A stretch of 64,000 nucleotides of DNA from Mesorhizobium sp. B2-4-15 (GCF_006658505.1 NZ_VFUZ01000004.1:1-64000), one strand, 5' to 3'. Positions 49,374 to 58,100 are shown, counted from the stretch's first letter. The notes: generated from the letters alone by a model not told the origin. Translations and numbers: made by a program.

Positions 49374-50003
49374 TTATGCCAGCGCCCCTTCGGCCGCCTC
49401 GCGCGACGAAATGACCTTGTCGATAAGGCCGAAATCCTTCGCCTCGTCGGCGGTCATGAAATGGTCGCGATCGAGCGTCTTCTCGATCTCGTCATAGCTC
49501 TTGCCGGTGTGCTTGACATAGACCTCGTTGAGGCGGCGCTTCAGCTTGATGATGTCCTGGGCGTGGCGTTCGATGTCGGACGCCTGGCCCTGGAAGCCGC
49601 CGGACGGCTGGTGGACCATGATGCGCGCGTTCGGCGTGGCGAAGCGCATGTCCTTGTGGCCGGCGGTCAGCAGCAGCGAACCCATCGAGGCCGCCTGGCC
49701 GATGCAGAGCGTCGACACGGCCGGCTTGATGAACTGCATGGTGTCGTAGATCGCCATGCCCGAGGTAACGACGCCACCTGGCGAATTGATGTAAAGGTTG
49801 ATTTCCTTCTTCGGATTCTCGGCTTCGAGGAACAGAAGCTGCGCGCAGACCAGCGTCGCCATGCCGTCCTCGACCGGTCCGGTGATGAAAATGATGCGCT
49901 CCTTGAGGAGGCGCGAGAAGATGTCGTAGGCCCGCTCGCCGCGATTGGTCTGTTCGACCACCATCGGAACGAGGTTCATGTAGGTTTCGACGGGGTTCTT
50001 CAT
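49374..50003 (-). CDS. clpP: ClpP protease subunit
   Basis: ClpP is the serine protease core of ClpXP/ClpAP. The 209-residue product has the catalytic Ser in [10 protein letters not shown] near residue 108, His in [10 protein letters not shown] near 133 and the Asp in the KTLDRDHFM region. It begins [18 protein letters not shown], typical of rhizobial ClpP. It is transcribed toward clpX and lon. I looked for a heat-shock promoter upstream and found none convincing. Confidence 0.97.
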   Translation of the reverse strand: MKNPVETYMNLVPMVVEQTNRGERAYDIFSRLLKERIIFITGPVEDGMATLVCAQLLFLEAENPKKEINLYINSPGGVVTSGMAIYDTMQFIKPAVSTLCIGQAASMGSLLLTAGHKDMRFATPNARIMVHQPSGGFQGQASDIERHAQDIIKLKRRLNEVYVKHTGKSYDEIEKTLDRDHFMTADEAKDFGLIDKVISSREAAEGALA

Positions 50004-50343
50004 TATTTATCTCTTATCTCGCGGTGGGGTTCCGGCGCCGGGAATGCTGGCAAGTCGGGAAGAATCGGTTCTGGATCGCTGTTCCGTAGATAGGATGCCG
50101 GCTCATCCTTGTGCAAGGCCGACCCGTCCTAGCCATCTGGGTAAGGCGAATCAAGCTGTGCGGCCAGGATTCGTTGCAATGACAGGCTCCGCCGTGCCAC
50201 GGCCGCGCAATCAACCCGCCGCCAACGTAGCAATTTCTTAACCGCGTCACTTAACGAGATGCGGGAAACCGCTTTTCTCCAGGACCGCGTACCCTACAAT
50301 TCAACGTTGAACTTGTGCCTGTAGTTCAAACAGGGGGAATGTG
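50004..50343. other. Intergenic region between clpP and the repeat-protein gene
   Basis: These 340 bases separate divergent genes. I see no gene and no clear repeat. A CTTGCC on the minus strand (about 50048) is not at a heat-shock spacing. GGGGGA just before 50344 is the ribosome site of the next gene. Confidence 0.6.
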
Positions 50344-50934
50344 ATGCTCAGGAGAAGTGCGTCCTTCGCCGTTGCCGGGCTGGCAATGCTCGGCACAACG
50401 TCGCAGACGGCAGCCGGTGGCCGCGCTGTCGAGTGCTATGAACCGGTGCGCGCACCGGCCGTCTACGACACGGTCTATGACGATGTGATGGTAAGCCCGC
50501 CGGGCCAGCAGGTCGATTACACGCCACCCATCTACGGCACGCGCGAACGCGTGGTGATGACCGTTCCCTCACAGGTGACCTACGAGGTCGAGCCCGCGAT
50601 CACCCGCACCGTCTACCACACAGTGAAAGTCGATGGCGGCGGCTATTCCTGGGAATGGCGCGTCATCCATGGCCGGCGCGTGCTGTGCAAGATCTGGCAC
50701 AAGACGCGCTACGAACGCGTCGCCGAGACGGTGGTGATCCAGCCGGAACGTACCCGGCGTGTCGTCATCCCGGCGCAATATGACCGGATCGCCGAGGAAG
50801 TGCTGGTGCAGCCAGAGCAAAGGCGTGTCATCGATGTTCCTGCGTCCTACCAGACCGTCGCACGGCGCGTGCTGGTGCGGGAAGGCTCTTCTGGCTGGCG
50901 GCGCGTGCATATTCCCAGGCATTGCCAGGACTAA
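50344..50934 (+). CDS. Exported protein with exact 23-residue repeats
   Basis: This 196-residue protein starts with a Sec signal peptide (about 1-25). The rest is built of five repeats of exactly 23 residues at 41-63, 64-86, 123-145, 146-168 and 169-191. The pattern is Tyr-x2-Val-x3-Val-x-Val-x-Pro, then about eight residues, then Val/Ile-Pro-Ala. A 36-residue insert with GGGYSWEWRVIHG breaks the series after the second repeat. Alternating hydrophobic positions suggest a beta-strand stack in the periplasm or cell surface. I do not recognise a characterised family. GGGGGA precedes the ATG; GTG 50341 is also possible. Confidence 0.8.
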   Translation: MLRRSASFAVAGLAMLGTTSQTAAGGRAVECYEPVRAPAVYDTVYDDVMVSPPGQQVDYTPPIYGTRERVVMTVPSQVTYEVEPAITRTVYHTVKVDGGGYSWEWRVIHGRRVLCKIWHKTRYERVAETVVIQPERTRRVVIPAQYDRIAEEVLVQPEQRRVIDVPASYQTVARRVLVREGSSGWRRVHIPRHCQD

Positions 50935-50953
50935 TTCCCGTTCAGGCAGGCGT

Positions 50954-52057
50954 TCAGGCCACCTCTGCCCGCAACCATTTCTTGAGACCGGCGATATCGC
51001 CACCGCCCACCGCCGCCGCCACTCGCCTGCCGACCGCCGCGCCGAACTTATAGCCGTGACCGGAGCAGGCCGAGACAACAAGGCATTTTCCTTGCTCATG
51101 CGCGAGGAACTTCTCATCGGCGGTGAACGTGTAGGCGCAGGTGACCACTTCGGTGACCCTATATTCCTCGATGCGGGCGATCGGCGGCGAAAACAGGTTG
51201 CGGATTGCCTCGCCCTCGCCCGGTACCGGCTCACGGTTCCAGTCGGCATTGCTGGTCGGCACCTTGTGCAGGCCTGACCCGAACTTCATGCCGGCGCCGC
51301 GCGAAAGCGGGATCATATAGCCGTCGGTCTTGCCGCCGACGTCGAGAATGACAGGTGCGGCCTCCCAGGCCGCCTTGAGGTCTGCAGGGGGCTCGACATA
51401 GGCGAGCGCGGTGCGAAAGGTCTTCAACTCGCCGCCGAGTTTAGGAAACAGCTTCAGCACCCAGGCGCCGGCCGTGACGACGATGCTGTCGGCCCGCATC
51501 GTTTCGCCGCTCTCCAGCACGATGTGACCGGCCTCGGCATCGACTTCCGTCACCTTGCTGTGTTCGTAGACATTGGCACCGTTGGCACGCAGCCAGGTGG
51601 CCAGGCCCGCCGCGATCTTTCGGCAATGGAGGGCGCCGCCCTCGGGCGAAAAATAGGCATAGCGGAACGAGCCCGGTTCCAGGAAAGGCCAGCGCTTGAC
51701 CGCGGCGTCAGGCTCGAACAGTTCGAAAGGAAAATTCCCCTCCTCCAAACCCTCGCGGTAGTCCTCTGCCTCGTCGCCCGGCTCGCGTGAAATGCAGAGG
51801 AACCCCCGCGCGTCGAGGTGGCTCTCGCCGAGATCGGCCCACATCTCATCCCAGGCCTCATAGGCTTCGGTGATCAGCCGGCCGTAACCGGTTCCGGCCC
51901 GATAGGCGCGGCGGATGATGCGGTGATGGTCGCCCGACGCCGCCAGCGGATTGGGGATCGGTCCTTGCTCGACGATCGAGACGCTGTGACCCGCCTTGAC
52001 CAGCGACCATGCGGTGGAGAGACCGGCGATACCCGCGCCAACAACGATCACATCCAT
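50954..52057 (-). CDS. FAD-dependent oxidase, sarcosine oxidase-like
   Basis: This 367-residue DAO-family flavoprotein has the dinucleotide fold VIVVGAGIAGLSTAWSL at the N-terminus and resembles monomeric sarcosine oxidase / N-methyl amino acid oxidase. VVTCAYTFTADEKF corresponds to the region with the covalent flavin Cys in that family, and SACSGHGYKFG follows. It probably oxidises an N-methyl or secondary amine to an imine, releasing hydrogen peroxide. The ATG at 52057 begins directly with the fold; a longer frame exists. It is divergent from the P450 gene across a region with direct repeats. Confidence 0.87.
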   Translation of the reverse strand: MDVIVVGAGIAGLSTAWSLVKAGHSVSIVEQGPIPNPLAASGDHHRIIRRAYRAGTGYGRLITEAYEAWDEMWADLGESHLDARGFLCISREPGDEAEDYREGLEEGNFPFELFEPDAAVKRWPFLEPGSFRYAYFSPEGGALHCRKIAAGLATWLRANGANVYEHSKVTEVDAEAGHIVLESGETMRADSIVVTAGAWVLKLFPKLGGELKTFRTALAYVEPPADLKAAWEAAPVILDVGGKTDGYMIPLSRGAGMKFGSGLHKVPTSNADWNREPVPGEGEAIRNLFSPPIARIEEYRVTEVVTCAYTFTADEKFLAHEQGKCLVVSACSGHGYKFGAAVGRRVAAAVGGGDIAGLKKWLRAEVA

Positions 52058-52093
52058 CCGTTCAGACCTTCCGCAGCCGCACCGCTGGCTCAA

Positions 52094-52130
52094 TTCATTG
52101 GGCCGCCAAACTTAGTTCATTGGCCGCCAA
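52094..52130. promoter_or_regulatory. Tandem operator-like repeats between flavoenzyme and P450 genes
   Basis: TTCATTGGGCCGCCAA (52094-52109) and TTCATTGGCCGCCAA (52116-52130) are direct repeats 22 bases apart. Each contains the dyad TTGG...CCAA. They lie in the 118-base divergent gap and could bind one regulator controlling both genes. Confidence 0.5.
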
Positions 52131-52175
52131 CATACGGTCTGGAACCAAGCTGGCAAGCCGCGCTATTGGTCTGGG

Positions 52176-53426
52176 ATGACCAAATCGAACCTCCCTTATC
52201 TCGCCCTTGATCCAGCCACCCGCCGCCTCAGGCTCGACCCGCACGAGCCGGCCTTCTTCCTGAACCCCTACGAGGCCTATGCCTTCCTGCATGGCGTCTC
52301 GAATGCGTTCTACTGGGAGGAGTTCGGGTTCTGGTGCTTTGGCGGCTTCGACGATGTCAACCGGCTGCTGCGCGACCGCCGCTTCGGCCGCCAGAACCCG
52401 GCCGGCATTCCCGACAGCCGCGGCATCGGCCAGGACCGAAGCCATCTCAAGGCATTCGACGGCATCGAAGCGAACTCCATGCTCGAACTGGAGCCGCCGG
52501 TGCATACGCGGCTGAGGACACTGGTCAACCGGGCCTTCGTGTCGCGCCAGGTCGAGCGGCTGCGGCCGCGCGTCGAAGCACTCGCCAACGAGCTGATCGA
52601 CCGTTTCGAAGGACAGAAAACCGTCGACCTGCTGCCCGCCTTCGCGTCTCCGCTGCCGATCACCATCATCGCCGAAATGCTCGGCGTGCCGGTCGAGATG
52701 GGGCCGCAACTGCTCGACTGGTCACATCAAATGGTCGCCATGTATGTCCATGGCCGCACCCGCGAGACCGAGGACACGGCCAACCGCGCGGCACGCGAGT
52801 TCTCCGATTTCCTGCGCGGCTACGTCACCGAGCGGCGCAAGAATCCCGGCGACGACCTGCTGTCGCTGCTGATCTCGGCGCAGGAGGACGGCCAAAAACT
52901 GTCGGAGGACGAGATGGTGTCCTCGGCCGTCCTGCTGCTCAATGCCGGGCACGAGGCAACCGTGCACCAGACCGGCAATGCGGTGCGCTCGATCCTGGCG
53001 CAGGGCGGCGATCCTCGCCGTTTCTTCACCTCGCCCGACGCTGTGGCGGCGACGGTCGAGGAATGCCTTCGCTTCGATGCACCGCTGCATATGTTCACGC
53101 GCTATGCCTATCAGGAAATTGAAGTCGCACCGGGCATCACGGTGAAACCGGGCGAGACGATCGGCCTTTTGCTTGGCATGGCCAATCACGATCCGCGCGC
53201 TTTCGCCGAACCGCTAGCCTTCCGTCCGGACCGTGCGGAACAGAAGAACGTGTCGTTCGGCGCCGGCATCCATTTCTGTATCGGCGCTCCGCTGGCCCGG
53301 CTCGAATTGCAGGTGTCGCTCAAGACATTGTTCGATCGGCACCCGCAACTGCATCTTGCCGACGAGCCGCGCTTCCGCGACACTTACCACTTCCATGGAC
53401 TGGAGGCGCTCGGCGTCGGCCTCTGA
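52176..53426 (+). CDS. Cytochrome P450
   Basis: This soluble bacterial-type P450 (416 residues) has the I-helix motif LNAGHEATVHQ near residue 250, the ExxR pair in VEECLRFDAP near 295 and the heme-binding loop FGAGIHFCIGAPLARLE with the axial Cys near 368. The I-helix has Ala-Thr in place of the usual paired acid/Thr, still consistent with oxygen activation. It needs a ferredoxin partner, and none is seen in the window. It is divergent from a sarcosine-oxidase-like gene. The substrate is unknown. Confidence 0.93.
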   Translation: MTKSNLPYLALDPATRRLRLDPHEPAFFLNPYEAYAFLHGVSNAFYWEEFGFWCFGGFDDVNRLLRDRRFGRQNPAGIPDSRGIGQDRSHLKAFDGIEANSMLELEPPVHTRLRTLVNRAFVSRQVERLRPRVEALANELIDRFEGQKTVDLLPAFASPLPITIIAEMLGVPVEMGPQLLDWSHQMVAMYVHGRTRETEDTANRAAREFSDFLRGYVTERRKNPGDDLLSLLISAQEDGQKLSEDEMVSSAVLLLNAGHEATVHQTGNAVRSILAQGGDPRRFFTSPDAVAATVEECLRFDAPLHMFTRYAYQEIEVAPGITVKPGETIGLLLGMANHDPRAFAEPLAFRPDRAEQKNVSFGAGIHFCIGAPLARLELQVSLKTLFDRHPQLHLADEPRFRDTYHFHGLEALGVGL

Positions 53427-53468
53427 GAATCGTGAGCCCGGGGTGCGCGAGTTCCCGGCCAAAACAGC

Positions 53469-53813
53469 TCACAACTTGATCACGTACTCCTTGCGAGTCG
53501 TTTCAAGCACTTCCCAGCTTCCCTTGAAGCCGGGTCTCAGCACGAAACTGTCGCCGGACTTGACCGTGCGCGCTTCGCCACCGTCTTCGGCGATCACCGA
53601 AACACCGGACAGGATGTGGCAGAATTCCCATTCGTCATAGACGATCCGCCACTTGCCCGGCGTCGATTCCCAGATACCTGCGTAGAGCCCACCGTCCCGC
53701 TCCTCGACGTTCCAGGTGCGGAATTTGGGATCGCCTGAGATAAGCCGGTCCGGCGCCGGCGCGCCGGATTCGGGTTCGACGGCCTTGGCGTCGATGGAAA
53801 GAAACGCGGTCAT
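53469..53813 (-). CDS. Cupin-domain protein
   Basis: This 114-residue protein is a single cupin of the Cupin_3/DUF861 type, like the ureidoglycine aminohydrolase fold. Recognisable parts are YAGIWESTPGKWRIVYDEWEF, where the metal-ligand positions are only partly kept, and SGDSFVLRPGFKGSWEV. It starts six bases after the metY stop on the same strand and is therefore probably co-transcribed. Function is unknown. It converges on the P450 gene. Confidence 0.83.
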   Translation of the reverse strand: MTAFLSIDAKAVEPESGAPAPDRLISGDPKFRTWNVEERDGGLYAGIWESTPGKWRIVYDEWEFCHILSGVSVIAEDGGEARTVKSGDSFVLRPGFKGSWEVLETTRKEYVIKL

Positions 53814-53819
53814 CGGTGA

Positions 53820-55100
53820 TCAAACCTTGGCGAGCGCCTGTTCGAGGTCGGCGACGATATCGCTGACGTCCTCGATGCCAATGGAAAGCCGCACCGTGTC
53901 CGGGCCGGCGCCGGCCTTGACCTTCTGCTCGTCCGACAACTGGCGGTGCGTGGTCGACGCCGGGTGAATGACGAGCGATTTGGTGTCGCCGACATTGGCC
54001 AGATGCGAAAACAGCTCCAGCGCCTCGACGAATTTAACGCCGGCCTCGTAGCCGCCCTTGAGGCCGAATGTGAATACCGCACCTGCGCCCAGCGGCGAGT
54101 ACTTCTTCTGCAGCGCGTTGTTCTTGTCGCTGGGCAGGCCAGGATAATTCACCCAGGCGACCTTCGGATGATTGGACAACCAGCCGGCGACGGTGATGGC
54201 GTTGTCGCAATGGCGCTGCATGCGCAGCGGCAAGGTTTCGAGGCCGGTGAGGATGAGGAACGCGTTGAAGGGCGAAATCGCAGGGCCGAGGTCGCGCAGG
54301 CCGAGCACGCGCGCGGCGATGGCGAAAGCGAAATTGCCGAAGGTCTCATGCAGGACGAGGCCGCCATATTCGGGGCGGGGTTCCGACAGCATCGGGTATT
54401 TGCCGGATTTCGACCAGTCGAAGGTGCCGCCGTCGACAATGACGCCGCCGATCGAATTGCCGTGGCCGCCGATGAACTTGGTCAGCGAGTGCACGACGAT
54501 GTCGGCGCCATGCTCGATCGGCCGGATCAGGTAGGGCGAGGCCAGCGTGTTGTCGACGATCAGCGGCAGGCCGTGCTTGCGGGCGATCTCGCCGATCTTT
54601 TCGATATCGACGAAGGTGCCGCCGGGGTTGGCGAGGCTCTCGATGAAGATCGCCTTGGTCCTGTCGTCGATCTGGCTTTCAAAGGTCGAGATGTCGTTGG
54701 TGTCGGCCCACCGCACTTCCCAGCCATAGTTCTTGAAGGCATGGCCGAACTGGTTGATCGAACCACCGTAAAGCTTGTTGGCAGCGACGAAATTATCGCC
54801 GGGCTGCATCAGATTGTGGAACACTATCACCTGCGCGGCGTGGCCGGAGGCGACGGCAAGGGCAGCCGTGCCGCCCTCGAGCGCGGCAACGCGCTCCTCG
54901 AGCACCGCCTGGGTGGGGTTCATGATGCGGGTGTAGATGTTGCCGAAGGCCTTCAGCCCGAACAGCGAGGCGGCATGATCGGCGTCGTCGAAGACAAAGG
55001 AGGTGGTCTGGTAGATCGGCGTGGCGCGCGCGCCAGTGGCCGGATCGGGCTTGGCGCCGGCATGGACGGCGAGCGTATTGAAACCGGGCGTACGGGTCAC
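53820..55100 (-). CDS. metY: O-acetylhomoserine sulfhydrylase
   Basis: This PLP enzyme (426 residues) makes homocysteine from O-acetylhomoserine and sulfide in methionine synthesis. It is of the Cys/Met-metabolism class: ATPIYQTTSFVFDDADHAA, YTRIMNPTQAVLEERVA, GGTAALAVASGHAAQ and the PLP Lys in VHSLTKFIGGHGNSIGG. The length favours the acetylhomoserine enzyme over the shorter succinylhomoserine sulfhydrylase (MetZ). The start is GTG at 55100 with GGGAGG upstream. The 200-base leader contains overlapping hairpins but no SAM-II riboswitch that I could recognise. Confidence 0.92.
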   Translation of the reverse strand: MTRTPGFNTLAVHAGAKPDPATGARATPIYQTTSFVFDDADHAASLFGLKAFGNIYTRIMNPTQAVLEERVAALEGGTAALAVASGHAAQVIVFHNLMQPGDNFVAANKLYGGSINQFGHAFKNYGWEVRWADTNDISTFESQIDDRTKAIFIESLANPGGTFVDIEKIGEIARKHGLPLIVDNTLASPYLIRPIEHGADIVVHSLTKFIGGHGNSIGGVIVDGGTFDWSKSGKYPMLSEPRPEYGGLVLHETFGNFAFAIAARVLGLRDLGPAISPFNAFLILTGLETLPLRMQRHCDNAITVAGWLSNHPKVAWVNYPGLPSDKNNALQKKYSPLGAGAVFTFGLKGGYEAGVKFVEALELFSHLANVGDTKSLVIHPASTTHRQLSDEQKVKAGAGPDTVRLSIGIEDVSDIVADLEQALAKV

Positions 55101-55132
55101 TGAAACCTCCCTCGAGAACTTCTCAAAATTCG

Positions 55133-55166
55133 CCGGGCATTCTTGGCGAAGCCCGGACCGGAATGC
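55133..55166 (-). promoter_or_regulatory. Overlapping hairpins in the metY leader
   Basis: On the minus strand CCGGGC (55151-55156) can pair with GCCCGG (55133-55138). Alternatively GCATTC (55161-55166) can pair with GAATGC (55137-55142). The two pairings share bases, so they exclude one another, as in an attenuator. No known riboswitch class was recognised. Confidence 0.35.
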
Positions 55167-55302
55167 AAAGAAGAAAATACCTTTCGGCGCGCGATCTGCG
55201 ATGAACGCACGGGAAACTCAATCGCCTCCCGAAAAATTTTTGCGCATCAGCGCTTGACCAAAATCTTTTGCGAAAAAACGATCCCGATTTTTTCGGGTTG
55301 CG

Positions 55303-55824
55303 TCATTTCTGGCGCACACCAAAACTCTGGAAGCCTTGGCGCATCAACGGCTTTTTCGATGACAGCACCCCGGAATTGACACCGGTCCAGCCGATCTCGC
55401 CGGACAGCTTGCCGTACTCGATCTTGGGGCAGCGGTTCATCACCACCTTGATGCCGGCGGCCTCGGCGCGCGCGGCGGCCTCGTCATGGCGCACGCCAAG
55501 CTGCATCCAGATGACCTTGGGCAAAGGATCGAGCCGCAACACCTCGTCGACGATACCCGGCACCGCTGAAGGTGCACGAAAGATATCGACCATTTCGATC
55601 GGCTCCGGCACATCGGCCAGCCTGGCATAGGTCATCCGGCCGAGGATTTCCTTGCCGGCCTGGCCAGGATTGATCGGAAATACCGAGAAGCCCTTGGCCA
55701 GCAAATATTTCAGCACGAAATAGCTCGGCCGCACATCGTTGGCGGACGCGCCGACCATGGCGATGGTCTTCACCGAATTGAGGATGCCGCCGATATAGGC
55801 GTTGTCATAGGTGTCGTGGTTCAC
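55303..55824 (-). CDS. CoA-binding domain protein (YccU type)
   Basis: This 173-residue protein is a stand-alone CoA-binding Rossmann domain like E. coli YccU. The N-terminal region has IAMVGASANDVRPSYFVLKY and FPINPGQAGKEILG, and VIWMQLGVRHDEAAARAEAAG follows. It lacks the ligase domains of succinyl-CoA synthetases and its role is unknown. The GTG start at 55824 overlaps the stop of the GNAT gene (GTGA), so the two are coupled. It is followed by metY on the same strand after 200 bases. Confidence 0.88.
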   Translation of the reverse strand: MNHDTYDNAYIGGILNSVKTIAMVGASANDVRPSYFVLKYLLAKGFSVFPINPGQAGKEILGRMTYARLADVPEPIEMVDIFRAPSAVPGIVDEVLRLDPLPKVIWMQLGVRHDEAAARAEAAGIKVVMNRCPKIEYGKLSGEIGWTGVNSGVLSSKKPLMRQGFQSFGVRQK

Positions 55825-56579
55825 TGGGCAACTGCCTTCCTGCGGTAGTGATATCTGTGGAGCTCGCGGTTGAAGCCGAGCGAAGCGTAGAGCGCACGCC
55901 CGGCCACGTTGTCTGCAGCGACCTGCAAGCAGGCAGCCACGGCACCCGCTCGCCGCGCCCAATCGATGAGGCTGCCGACAGTCCTGCGGCCAAGGCCCTG
56001 CTGCCTGAAGCGGGCGTCCGTTTCAACCGATTCCACCACAAGCAGCCCATCGCGGACGACGCCATAGGCCAGGGCGGCGATTTCGCTGTCGTATTCATAG
56101 GAGACAAACGCGCGGTCGCCGACGATCAACCCGGTCAACTCGCGAAAGATGCGACGGTCGGCACCGTCATAGCCGCCCATGCGAAATCGCGCGCCGAACC
56201 AGTCCTCGCTCGGTTTAGGCGAAACGACGACCTTTTCGTCGCGCACCCGGGCCATCGCATCGATGTCAGCGCAGAGATGGATCGTACCGCCTTCGACGGC
56301 ATAGCCGTGCTGATCGAGAACCTCATCCATCTCGCCGGCGATATCTGGAACGCGAAACAACAGTGCTTGGCCATAACCGGCATAAAAGGTCTCGGCAGCG
56401 GCAAGAGCGTCAGCCGGCCCTGCCCGCTTGCAGCGTAACGGATTGACCGAATTGGTGCGGCGGATTCTGCCACCTGAGCGCCTCATGAGCCAGCCTTCGA
56501 CGACCGTCTGGGTTGCCGCCGGCCATCCTTCGCGGCAGGCCTGCTCGACCCGCCAGTTGAGGTCATCCTCGACAGTCAC
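55821..56579 (-). CDS. GNAT acetyltransferase
   Basis: This 252-residue protein carries a C-terminal GNAT domain. The acetyl-CoA loop is VETDARFRQQGLGRRTVGSL, and the later ADNVAGRALYASLGF is the second family motif. An N-terminal extension of about 120 residues resembles the degenerate GNAT half of such proteins. The GTG start at 56579 overlaps the stop of a small upstream gene (GTGA), and its stop overlaps the CoA-binding gene. Substrate unknown. Confidence 0.87.
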   Translation of the reverse strand: MTVEDDLNWRVEQACREGWPAATQTVVEGWLMRRSGGRIRRTNSVNPLRCKRAGPADALAAAETFYAGYGQALLFRVPDIAGEMDEVLDQHGYAVEGGTIHLCADIDAMARVRDEKVVVSPKPSEDWFGARFRMGGYDGADRRIFRELTGLIVGDRAFVSYEYDSEIAALAYGVVRDGLLVVESVETDARFRQQGLGRRTVGSLIDWARRAGAVAACLQVAADNVAGRALYASLGFNRELHRYHYRRKAVAQ

Positions 56580-56700
56580 GCGTTATCCTCCCTCAGCGCT
56601 TCCTCCATCAAGGCCTGCGGATAGCCACGCGCTCGGCATCGAGCAAAATGCGCTTGAGATACGGTGCCTTGAGCCGCGTCAGTTGCTTGCGGTAAGCCAT
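56576..56700 (-). pseudogene. Small gene broken by a one-base frameshift
   Basis: Between the VOC gene and the GNAT gene lies a small frame that starts with ATG 56700, overlapping the VOC stop (TGATG). It reads MAYRKQLTRLKAPYLKR and stops at 56608. Another frame carries on with RGYPQALMEEALREDNA and ends in a TGA at 56576-56578 that overlaps the GNAT GTG start. The total of 125 bases is one short of 42 codons. Coupling at both ends suggests a 41-residue protein interrupted by a single-base deletion or a sequencing error. The N-terminus also resembles the first residues of rhizobial AAA-type ATPases, so a truncated ATPase gene is the alternative. Confidence 0.45.
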
Positions 56701-57140
56701 CAATCAGGCAGCGAAATCGTGCCGTCTTCCGCGATCGGAAAGGCCGGATTGTGCGCCACCTCCCAGACATGTCCGTCCGCATCGGCGAAGTAGCCATACC
56801 AGCCGCCCCAGAAGGCGCGGCCGGCCGGCTTGACGATGCGCCCGCCGGCCTGCTCTGCCAAGGCGAGCACCTCATCGACTTCGGCATCGGAGCGGGTGTT
56901 GTAGGCGAGATAGACCGCCGATGGCGCCCCACCAAACACGATACCCGAATCCTCCTCGGCGCTGGCGCGCGGAAACAGGCCGAGAATGGCGCCGCCCATC
57001 TGGAAAAAGGCGACGCCGTCGGTAATCCCGGCATGGCGTTTCAAGCCCATTGCCTCATAGAAGCGCACCGCCCGGTCGAGATCATCCGTAGCGATGGTAA
57101 TGATGGAGATACGCGGTTCCACGGCTAGTCGTCCGTCCAT
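56700..57140 (-). CDS. VOC (glyoxalase/bleomycin-resistance) family protein
   Basis: This 146-residue protein is a VOC-fold protein. Metal-ligand-type stretches are ISIITIATDDLDRAVRFYEA at the N-terminus and YGYFADADGHVWEVAHN near 115. The substrate is unknown; similar proteins are called glyoxalases without evidence. Its start overlaps the last 16 bases of the enoyl-CoA hydratase gene, and its stop overlaps the next small gene, so it is part of one tightly packed operon. Confidence 0.88.
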   Translation of the reverse strand: MDGRLAVEPRISIITIATDDLDRAVRFYEAMGLKRHAGITDGVAFFQMGGAILGLFPRASAEEDSGIVFGGAPSAVYLAYNTRSDAEVDEVLALAEQAGGRIVKPAGRAFWGGWYGYFADADGHVWEVAHNPAFPIAEDGTISLPD

Positions 57141-57946
57141 TCCGGCTTGCGCTTGCCGATGAAGGCGCCGATGCCCTCCTGCGCGTCGCGTGTCAGCATG
57201 TTCTCGACCATGACGCGTCCGGTATAGGCGTAGGCATCCGCCAGCCCCATTTCGGCCTGCGCGTAGAAGGCTTCCTTGCCGGTCTTGACCACGAGAGATG
57301 ATTTGGACGCAATGGTTTGCGCGTATTTGGTGACAATCTGATTCAGGTACTCGCGCGGCACCACGCGGTTGACGAGGCCGAATTCCTTGGCCGTCGCGGC
57401 GTCGATCGTCTCGCCAGTCAAAAGCATCTCCATCGCCTGCTTGCGCGAGACATTGCGCGACAGCGCCACCATCGGCGTCGAGCAGAACAGGCCGATGTTG
57501 ACGCCTGGGGTGCAGAAGGTCGCCTCATGCGAGGCGATCGCCAAATCGCAGCTCGCCACAAGCTGCAAGCCGGCGGCGGTGGCCAGGCCGTCGACTTCGG
57601 CGATCACGGGCACGGGATGGCTCACGATCGCCTGCATCAGCGTGGCGCAAGCGGCGAACGTCTCTTCGAAGAAGGCCTTGCCGCGATCGGCATCGGTGCG
57701 GCGCGCGGTCATTTCTTTCAAATCGTGGCCGGCGCAAAAGACCTTGCCGGCAGCCGACAGCACGATGACGCGAACGGCCTTGTCCGCCTTGACGCGGTCG
57801 AGTTCCGCGGTCAGCGCCGCCATTACGGAAAGCGACAGGGCGTTAGCGGGCGGATTGGCGAGCGTCAGGCGCAGCACGCCCCTGTCCAGGCTCGTCGTGA
57901 CCGGGCCTTCGACGGCGGCAGGCTTGATGGCAAGGATTTCGACCAT
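57125..57946 (-). CDS. Enoyl-CoA hydratase/isomerase family protein
   Basis: This 273-residue crotonase-fold protein probably hydrates or isomerises an enoyl-CoA. The oxyanion-hole segments are KVFCAGHDLKEM and VDGLATAAGLQLVASCDL. The later GLFCSTPMVALSR segment lies where crotonases carry catalytic Glu; here Glu is not obvious, which is typical of the ECHDC3-like group. The ATG at 57946 is chosen; an open frame continues upstream without a better start. It heads the operon with VOC, the small gene, GNAT and CoA-binding genes. Confidence 0.88.
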   Translation of the reverse strand: MVEILAIKPAAVEGPVTTSLDRGVLRLTLANPPANALSLSVMAALTAELDRVKADKAVRVIVLSAAGKVFCAGHDLKEMTARRTDADRGKAFFEETFAACATLMQAIVSHPVPVIAEVDGLATAAGLQLVASCDLAIASHEATFCTPGVNIGLFCSTPMVALSRNVSRKQAMEMLLTGETIDAATAKEFGLVNRVVPREYLNQIVTKYAQTIASKSSLVVKTGKEAFYAQAEMGLADAYAYTGRVMVENMLTRDAQEGIGAFIGKRKPEWTDD

Positions 57947-58100
57947 GGCGAAGGTCTCCGCGATTCCAGTCGGGCTGACAGAATATCTAATACCGGATCG
58001 GATTTCATCCAACACCCATCGCTTGCGCCAGCCGGATGAAGGTGTTGCCAGAAACGCCAGGCTGCGCCCATACAGGCCTGACGCAGAATGGGAGACCGAC

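Noticed and set aside
50004-50110. A heat-shock promoter upstream of clpP
   Set aside because: CTTGCC is present on the minus strand but no CCANNT lies at 16-17 bases; the nearest CCCCAC is too far.
55101-55302. A SAM-II riboswitch before metY
   Set aside because: The conserved SAM-II core could not be found on the minus strand.
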